A DNA stretch of 12,549 bases, from positions 1-12,549 of the forward strand of contig CAMZDY010000029.1 of assembly GCA_947305585.1 (NCBI GenBank), read 5' to 3'. Numbering within the stretch: the first letter of the stretch is position 1; every line of letters begins with the position of its first letter. Origin of the DNA: an uncultured Verrucomicrobiota bacterium. GTDB lineage: Bacteria > Verrucomicrobiota > Kiritimatiellia > RFP12 > UBA1067. Below, one piece after another: positions 6,981 through 12,549 of this stretch. The translations under genes were made by a program, and so were the position numbers. The notes beneath the pieces were generated by a model. That model was not told the DNA's origin. It saw only the letters and a list, made by a program, of their open reading frames with translations, and did not search any database.

Positions 6981-9900
6981 ATGATAGAAATGATTATATT
7001 GATTGGGAAGTCCATCAAGGGCGTGTTGGATGCATCCGTGCCGGTGTTGTACGCTACGCTAGGCGGCATAACTTTGTTGTGGGTTATAGTTGCCATCAAA
7101 CAGGCGAAGCCATTTGAGAAGGAAATTGCTTGTTTCCGTAGACTTACACTGATTAATAAAATCACTTTAATCGCACTACTTTGTTCCTTTACATGGTGGG
7201 GCGGAGCAAAAGAAAATGGCAATCGCGGCAATTCTGGTGACGCGGGTCGCAATACAATGTCAAAGCGTGAGACAGGAAGCGGGCAAATGCGGAGTCTGCC
7301 GCCGGAATTGTTGGGCAATACCAATTTATTGGAAGTGGCGGCGTTCGAGATTTCGGTAATGAACGAGGTTGTCGCATTTGAGATGTCTTGGGCGACCAAC
7401 CTGTTCGACTATGCAGATTCTAGAGGCCTATATCTTTTTGCGTCTACGAATCTGAGCGACAATGTTTGGTTCCCTATGGGACTTTACCTGATGCCGGAAG
7501 GAACGAATGCACATGCGTTTGTAGTGTCTGTCAACAATGTGGAGAGTTCCATGCGGCAATGGTTCCGCGAGACGTTTGGCGGTATAGGGTTTTATCGCTT
7601 CGGTATTGACTTTGATTCAGACGGAGATGGAATCGCGGATGTGATGGAGCAATATTGGACCTTGACGGATCCTGAAAATTCCGACACCGATGGGGATGGA
7701 TTGTTGGACGGGGAAGAGTTGCAGACCAATGTTACCACCAATCCGCTTGCCTATGATACCGATGGGGATGGAGTTGGCGATGGCGACGAGGTAGCATCCG
7801 GAGCTAGCCCACGTCAAGGAGATTCCGATCATGATGGCTTGAGCGATGCACAAGAACTCGGCACAATGACAGCGCTGAGCGAAGACGACTTCATGTGGTT
7901 CGAACTTTCTGGTGGGACAAATCTGCTTTCCGGTGAGACGGTAGTTGATACGAAGAACTGGAAAAACCCGCTAGGCATTTCTGCCACCATCAATAACACC
8001 TGTTACACCAATGTGCGCGTTTGTGCGGACGGTACGATATATCTTCTTTGTCCAACCAACAATTCAAACGGAGTGACCCATAATTTTCGCGCGAACCTCG
8101 CTGACTTGTCATGGTCCGATGTCAATATGACGATTGCGGTTTGCAGTGCCAATCTTTATGCGCGTACCGACACCTGGGGGAGCCAAATCATTTGCGACAC
8201 CGTAACGGTCAACGAGCATCGCTACGATGTAATCGAGTACCGAAATATGGGATTGTTTGCGTCCCGAAACGAGGAAGAGCTTATTACCTGCCAAGTTATT
8301 TTGCCGGAAGACGAGCCCAACACAATATATATGAGTTACCTTTGCGCTTCCAATGCGTTCCGGTTTGTGGATATGGCGGTTGGGATTCAATGCGGATGGA
8401 TGAGGTCGTGGAAAACAGGTGAACAGTATTATAATCTTTCTTGGCCGATTAACGCCGACTTCCCGGTTGATGGGTTGACGATAAAGTATTACGTTGGAAC
8501 CGGTACCAGTCCCGTCAATTCCGATACAGATGGTGATGGACTTCCAGATTCGGAAGAGGTTTTGTGCTACAATTCAAATCCGCTTGCCGTCGACACGGAT
8601 GGCGACGGACTGTTGGATGGAAATGAAACGCTATTGGGACTTAATCCGATTTCCGGTGATTCCGACTGTGATGGCATGCCGGACGGATGGGAGTTGGCTT
8701 CGGGGCTCAATCCCCTGGCTGATGATGCGGACGACGATCTTGATCCGGTTGCTAATGGCTTCGGTGACGGACTTTCAAACTGGAACGAATATGTTTTGGG
8801 GACCAATCCTCTAAATGCCGATACTGATGGCGACGGACTTCTGGACGGAGAAGAATGCGGGTGGTGGGAATATGTGGATTCTTTGCCGATATTTAATATG
8901 GCGGGGGCCACCAATTTGTTGCAATCGTCATTCAATTACGACAACGATCGTTTGGTTGTGCGATTGCCATTTACATTCAAATGTGCAGGATATACCCATA
9001 CCAATCTCACGATTTGTGTGGATGGCTTGATCGGCCTGATGTCGGATAGGGATGCATCGAGCTTTTTGTCTCACGGAGACAATTGTGCACTTTTGGCATA
9101 CGGAACCGATAGCAGTTATACTACGATTGCGGCTTATTGGGACGATCTTTACGCCAAGGCAAATGGTGCATCGCAGATAAAGATGGCTGATATGACAGTA
9201 GGCGAATCGCGGTATGCGGTGATTGAGTATTCCAATATGCAGCGGAAGGAACAGAAAGACGATGCTAGCGTGACGGGGTCGTTTCAGATTGTTATCCCGC
9301 AAGGCGAACCCAGTACGGTTTATGTGCGATATTTCGATCTGTCCTCGGCTTTTAATGGCGCTTCGGCTACAGTTGGCGCACAACTCCCCCAATATGAAAA
9401 AGCGTTTCAGGTTTGTTTCAACAACCCTGGAGCCATCACCAATGGCATGATAATCGCGTTTCATCTGGGAGCCGGATCGAATCCGCAATTGCAAGATTCC
9501 GATGGCGATGGACTTGGCGATGCGATAGAAATTCTGGCGGGGACCAGCGCTCGCTTTGTTGATACCGATCTTGACGGCTTGCCGGATGGATGGGAATATT
9601 CGCATGGACTTGCACCACTTTCCGCCATCGGCGATAATGGTCCCGATGGCGATATGGACGGCGATGGATTAAAAAATCTGGTTGAGTATCTTATCGGCAC
9701 CAACCCGTCTTCGGCTCATACTGATGGCGATTTGCTACTCGATGGCGGAGAGACGGGGCTATTGAACGTTTCCACCAATTCTACGTGGCTGGCAATGCCG
9801 GCGAATGTGCAAGATTTGACGCCGTTTTTTGCCAATCCAGATTTGGCATGCGTCAATTATATGCTGGAAACTCCTATTACTGTCAATGGAGCGACGGTGA

Positions 9901-12549
9901 CGAATGTTGTGATTGATCTCAATGGGCTTGTGTATTTGCCGAGGGCTTTAGCAGATAACTCATTTGCGCCTAGGAATTCGGCAAATCTTACAACGGCAAT
10001 CTCGACAAATGCATTGGTGCTTGCGCCATATCAAAGCGATCTTTATCTTACCGCCAATGAACCGGCTTCGATGATTCGTGCTTGGGAAACCGCAGTCGGC
10101 AGCAATGGAATGTTGGTGCTCCAATACGACAATGTTTGCCCATATTCCAACCGGAACCGTACCTATGTAACCAATTCCATATCGTTTCAGGTGGAGATGC
10201 CGCTAAGTGGAAATGGAGCCGTGCATTTCAGATATAAAGATATGATAGGTAACAATATGACCGGAGCGGGCGCCAATATCGGCGTGCAGTCGATGGGAGG
10301 ACGGTGGGCGCAGATATTTTATTCGGGAAATACCAGCAATTTGGTGCAAGGGAACGGGAATCCGATGCGCGCCATTATAACCAAAGGTACCTTGTGCAAT
10401 GGGCTTGATCTTGCGTTTGAAATTGGTGTCGGCACTTTGCCGACGTCGTCCGATACTGACGGCGACGGACTTTTGGACGGAGAAGAGCTCTCGGTTGGAA
10501 CTTCTCCGGCATTTTACGATACGGATGGTGATGGGTTGCCGGACAATTGGGAATTGGAATACGGTTTGGATCCGCGAGATTCGACAGGCGACGATGGCGC
10601 TTCGGGTGATCCGGATGAAGACGGATTGGACAATCTTGCCGAATATGGCGCAGGAACAGATCCTATGGCGGACGATACCGACGGAGACGGACTGTTGGAT
10701 GGAGCTGAGATTCTTCATAACGCCAATCCCCTTGTCGCCGATACGGACGGTGACGAGATTTCGGATGGGTTGGAGGTGAATGTCTATAGCGGGGATCCTT
10801 GCCTTGTCGATACGGACGGGGATGGGCTTGGCGATGCGCAAGAAGTTGCATTGGGGACCGCATTGAACAATAACGATACGGATGGCGACGGCTTGCTTGA
10901 CAGCTGGGAAGTAGCCAATAATTTTAATCCACTATCTGCGCCTAACAGCGGTGAGGCCATGGACGATACCGACAATGACGGTCTCACCAATTTGCAGGAG
11001 CAGTCTGCCGGAAGCAATCCAAGAAATGCAGACAGCGATGGTGACGGGCTTTCGGATTCAGCGGAGTTGCTGACACATCACACAAATCCGCTGGTGGCGG
11101 ATACGGATGGCGACGGCATGACCGACAAGCAAGAAACGGATGCGAACTACGACCCGCTTGATTCTGACATGGACAGAGATGGGATGTCTGACGGATGGGA
11201 AAATGGCCACGGCCTTGACCCGCAGGACTCCACAGGGGACGATGGGGCTGACGGCGATCCCGACAACGATGGCCTGTCGAACATAGACGAGTATCTGAAC
11301 GGGACTAATCCGAATCTTCCCGACAGCGACGGAGACGGGGTCACGGACGGCGTCGAGGTCGCAAATGGCTCCGATCCGAACGACGCCTCCGACGGCGGGC
11401 AGGCACCGCCCGTTGACAAGTTCAGGGAGATCGAGTTCAACATAAATGGCGACTATGCGGCCTGGGAGATGACGATAGAGGGGCTTGGCCCGGACGACAC
11501 GCGCACACGGAAGATAAGCATGGGCAGGCCCAATGCCGCGAACACGACTACTCTCAAGATGCGGAAAGGCAACTCATACAGGCTTTCCATGCGTTGGCTC
11601 AACTGTGACGGACACGACGACAATATGTCACCCTGGTACTGCTGGCAGGCACTGATTGATGGATTGCCAAGTCAGGCGTCATTCGACCACAGCTACAGTC
11701 AAGGTATCTGCGTGAGGCTTCCCCAGCGCAACAACATCGTTGTCGGCAACGGATGGATTGCCGACAACGAAGACGGGCTGCTGACGAGCCACGTCCATGC
11801 GAGTCAGAGAAACTCTCACGGCGGCTCCGGTGCCGGTAATGTAGCGCAGGGGCTTTTCGCTACGCTGTATGTCCTTGACGATCCGAAGCTCATGCCAGAC
11901 TACGACCGCAATGGCGCGATAGGTGATGGGGACAAAGCCAAGGCTGAACAGAAAAACGTGCTACATTTCTGGATAAACGACGACGAAGACGACGATTCCA
12001 CCGACGGCAAGTACGCAGAATCGCCCAGCGTTGACATACCAGGGGCCAGGACTGGCTGGTTCGAGTTCGACGGGCGTGATCACGACTGGGACGACTCCAA
12101 GGTGAACGGCTACCGCGATCTCATCGACTTCACCCCGGTGTTCATGGATGTCTCGATGATTCAGATTCTTCCGGAGAGCATTCGCAATAGTTTAACGTTC
12201 AAGCTCAGTCAAGATTCAGAAGCGGTGAATGTCGTATGGACTGAGCTCACGAAGTCTACTGTCGGCTTGTTCCAGACAGGGGATGTGGAAGTGTGCGGGC
12301 GGGAATTGAATGAAGCATCCTACGGGGCAGTCGTGGAGCAAGTGTCGTCGGGCGGTATCACAGTGCCGGATGCGCTTGCCACACAAATGAAGACTGCCTC
12401 GTCAAATAAAGGCGTCGTGTTCATAGAGGGGCGTAAAGCGACTTCTTCTCCGCTGAAACTTGACGTCTATTATAACGGCCAAAAGGTCGTGTCCGGCGAG
12501 TTGCCGCTGCATCTTTCCTCTGTCGAGGAGATGTACTGGTTCTATTCGC
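6981..12549 (+). CDS. Giant modular surface/secreted protein with thrombospondin type 3 repeats (3' partial)
   Basis: The frame is open from the ATG at 6981 to the window edge: 1856 codons with no stop and a truncated C-terminus. Residues 20-39 and about 55-76 are hydrophobic; the second, preceded by RRLTLINK and followed by WWGGAKENG, resembles a signal peptide or anchor. TSP3 calcium-binding arrays lie at about 212-292, 515-625, 839-924 and 1158-1471. Three homologous beta-rich modules lie between them (304-514, 626-838, 925-1157). Residues 1472-1856 are a different, unrecognised region with an EF-hand-like loop. There is no ribosome binding site at 6981 and the promoter is very close, so initiation may be leaderless; TTG 7026 after AAGGG is an alternative. 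The GC content is visibly lower than in the upstream operon. A rigid calcium-dependent adhesin or surface protein is the simplest reading, but the function is unknown and an effector domain may follow beyond the window. Confidence 0.93.
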   Translation, partial: MIEMIILIGKSIKGVLDASVPVLYATLGGITLLWVIVAIKQAKPFEKEIACFRRLTLINKITLIALLCSFTWWGGAKENGNRGNSGDAGRNTMSKRETGSGQMRSLPPELLGNTNLLEVAAFEISVMNEVVAFEMSWATNLFDYADSRGLYLFASTNLSDNVWFPMGLYLMPEGTNAHAFVVSVNNVESSMRQWFRETFGGIGFYRFGIDFDSDGDGIADVMEQYWTLTDPENSDTDGDGLLDGEELQTNVTTNPLAYDTDGDGVGDGDEVASGASPRQGDSDHDGLSDAQELGTMTALSEDDFMWFELSGGTNLLSGETVVDTKNWKNPLGISATINNTCYTNVRVCADGTIYLLCPTNNSNGVTHNFRANLADLSWSDVNMTIAVCSANLYARTDTWGSQIICDTVTVNEHRYDVIEYRNMGLFASRNEEELITCQVILPEDEPNTIYMSYLCASNAFRFVDMAVGIQCGWMRSWKTGEQYYNLSWPINADFPVDGLTIKYYVGTGTSPVNSDTDGDGLPDSEEVLCYNSNPLAVDTDGDGLLDGNETLLGLNPISGDSDCDGMPDGWELASGLNPLADDADDDLDPVANGFGDGLSNWNEYVLGTNPLNADTDGDGLLDGEECGWWEYVDSLPIFNMAGATNLLQSSFNYDNDRLVVRLPFTFKCAGYTHTNLTICVDGLIGLMSDRDASSFLSHGDNCALLAYGTDSSYTTIAAYWDDLYAKANGASQIKMADMTVGESRYAVIEYSNMQRKEQKDDASVTGSFQIVIPQGEPSTVYVRYFDLSSAFNGASATVGAQLPQYEKAFQVCFNNPGAITNGMIIAFHLGAGSNPQLQDSDGDGLGDAIEILAGTSARFVDTDLDGLPDGWEYSHGLAPLSAIGDNGPDGDMDGDGLKNLVEYLIGTNPSSAHTDGDLLLDGGETGLLNVSTNSTWLAMPANVQDLTPFFANPDLACVNYMLETPITVNGATVTNVVIDLNGLVYLPRALADNSFAPRNSANLTTAISTNALVLAPYQSDLYLTANEPASMIRAWETAVGSNGMLVLQYDNVCPYSNRNRTYVTNSISFQVEMPLSGNGAVHFRYKDMIGNNMTGAGANIGVQSMGGRWAQIFYSGNTSNLVQGNGNPMRAIITKGTLCNGLDLAFEIGVGTLPTSSDTDGDGLLDGEELSVGTSPAFYDTDGDGLPDNWELEYGLDPRDSTGDDGASGDPDEDGLDNLAEYGAGTDPMADDTDGDGLLDGAEILHNANPLVADTDGDEISDGLEVNVYSGDPCLVDTDGDGLGDAQEVALGTALNNNDTDGDGLLDSWEVANNFNPLSAPNSGEAMDDTDNDGLTNLQEQSAGSNPRNADSDGDGLSDSAELLTHHTNPLVADTDGDGMTDKQETDANYDPLDSDMDRDGMSDGWENGHGLDPQDSTGDDGADGDPDNDGLSNIDEYLNGTNPNLPDSDGDGVTDGVEVANGSDPNDASDGGQAPPVDKFREIEFNINGDYAAWEMTIEGLGPDDTRTRKISMGRPNAANTTTLKMRKGNSYRLSMRWLNCDGHDDNMSPWYCWQALIDGLPSQASFDHSYSQGICVRLPQRNNIVVGNGWIADNEDGLLTSHVHASQRNSHGGSGAGNVAQGLFATLYVLDDPKLMPDYDRNGAIGDGDKAKAEQKNVLHFWINDDEDDDSTDGKYAESPSVDIPGARTGWFEFDGRDHDWDDSKVNGYRDLIDFTPVFMDVSMIQILPESIRNSLTFKLSQDSEAVNVVWTELTKSTVGLFQTGDVEVCGRELNEASYGAVVEQVSSGGITVPDALATQMKTASSNKGVVFIEGRKATSSPLKLDVYYNGQKVVSGELPLHLSSVEEMYWFYS
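7614..7856 (+). repeat. TSP3 repeat array I
   Basis: There are four DxDxDG-type units (DSDGDG, DTDGDG twice, DSDHDG), each followed by a G/L-x-D-x-x-E ending. This is the typical bacterial thrombospondin type 3 calcium-binding pattern. It links the N-terminal domain to module A. Confidence 0.9.
7890..8522 (+). other. Beta-rich module A of the giant protein
   Basis: This is 211 residues. Landmarks shared with modules B and C are YTNVRVCADGTIYLL, RYDVIEYRNM, CQVILPEDEPNTIYMSY, VGIQ and the exit GLTIKYYVGTGTSPVNS into the next DTDGDG array. A distant likeness to nidogen (NIDO) domains is possible but is only an impression from the pattern. It is the copy richest in cysteine. Confidence 0.6.
8523..8855 (+). 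repeat. TSP3 repeat array II
   Basis: There are four clear units (DTDGDG three times, DSDCDG) plus a degenerate stretch with the GDGLSNWNEYVLGTNP element. It separates modules A and B. Confidence 0.9.
8856..9494 (+). other. Beta-rich module B of the giant protein
   Basis: This is 213 residues. It has THTNLTICVDGLIGLM, IAAYWDDLYAK, RYAVIEYSNM, FQIVIPQGEPSTVYVRYFD, VGAQ and the exit GMIIAFHLGAGSNPQLQ. The order and spacing parallel modules A and C, so the three are probably descended from one duplicated domain. Confidence 0.65.
9495..9752 (+). repeat. TSP3 repeat array III
   Basis: Three clear units (DSDGDG, DTDLDG, DMDGDG) and a decayed HTDGDLLLDG unit lie around one WEYSHGL...EYLIGTNP element. 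It separates modules B and C. Confidence 0.88.
9753..10451 (+). other. Beta-rich module C of the giant protein
   Basis: This is 233 residues, the longest and most diverged copy. It keeps VTNVVIDLNGLVYL, LAPYQSDLYL, FQVEMPLSGNGAVHFRYKD, IGVQ and the exit GLDLAFEIGVGTLPTSS. The DNA is noticeably AT-richer here: by hand count, 9901-9960 has 26 G+C in 60. Confidence 0.6.
10452..11393 (+). repeat. TSP3 repeat array IV (long array)
   Basis: About 13 units occur over 314 residues, mostly DTDGDG or DSDGDG, with one DTDGDE variant. Three 48-50-residue super-units of the form WE..GL(D/N)P...D(P/T)D.DGL.N..E...G(T/S)(N/D)P are embedded in it. Near-identical DNA recurs in the units, which makes recombination or copy-number change likely. 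The array could act as a rigid calcium-stabilised spacer. Confidence 0.92.
11898..11933 (+). other. EF-hand/dockerin-like calcium loop in the C-terminal region
   Basis: DYDRNGAIGDGD fits the 12-residue EF-hand loop DxDxNGxIxxxD exactly. It lies in the distinct C-terminal region (residues 1640-1651) and is followed by FWINDDEDDDSTDG, an acidic cluster. A single loop without visible flanking dockerin helices points to a structural calcium site rather than a cohesin-binding dockerin. Confidence 0.5.

Noticed and set aside
10452..11393. Regularly recurring short DNA repeats resembling a CRISPR or satellite array
   Set aside because: The repeats are imperfect, in codon phase, of irregular spacing and fully explained by TSP3 protein repeats; no conserved palindromic repeat with unique spacers is present.
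8567..11443. Several minus-strand frames with PSPS/SVS-rich products within the giant gene
   Set aside because: They are reverse-strand readings of the repeated DTDGDG codons, not independent genes.

Overview
The window looks like chromosomal DNA from an anaerobic bacterium, most likely in the PVC superphylum near Kiritimatiellota/Lentisphaerota. This placement is an inference from three things: an oxygen-sensitive class III ribonucleotide reductase, a membrane-bound SpoIIE-type phosphatase, and a very large secreted protein with DTDGDG (thrombospondin type 3) repeats of the kind common in that group. No rRNA or other marker gene is present to confirm it.

Bases 1-1578 hold the 3' part of a signalling gene: an extracytoplasmic sensor remnant, one membrane helix, a PP2C/SpoIIE phosphatase and a C-terminal RsbW-like ATPase domain. 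It ends in a strong hairpin terminator. A clear sigma70-type promoter (TTGACT-18-TATAAT) then starts an apparent operon at 1725: nrdD (anaerobic NTP reductase), nrdG (its radical-SAM activase) and a subtilisin-like KP-43-type S8 protease. The three genes overlap by 4 bases each (GTGA, then ATGA), which suggests translational coupling. NrdG installs the glycyl radical on NrdD; the protease has no obvious link to nucleotide metabolism.

Bases 6493-6980 are mostly non-coding but not empty. A 9-bp hairpin at 6507-6528 sits between the protease and a convergent minus-strand gene for a 25-residue peptide with a very good ribosome binding site. Upstream of that peptide lies a GC-rich patch with three consecutive hairpins and a possible 76-codon minus-strand reading frame. 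A second strong promoter (TTGATA-17-TATAAT) follows.

From 6981 to the right edge (12549) there is one uninterrupted reading frame of 1856 codons, truncated by the window. It encodes a membrane-anchored or exported modular protein: two N-terminal hydrophobic segments, four calcium-binding-type TSP3 arrays, three mutually homologous beta-rich modules of about 210-230 residues between the arrays, and a distinct C-terminal region with an EF-hand-like loop. Its base composition is clearly lower in GC than the left half, and it changes again near 11.15 kb. This gene, its unnamed modules and the small peptide beside it are the most interesting content of the window.
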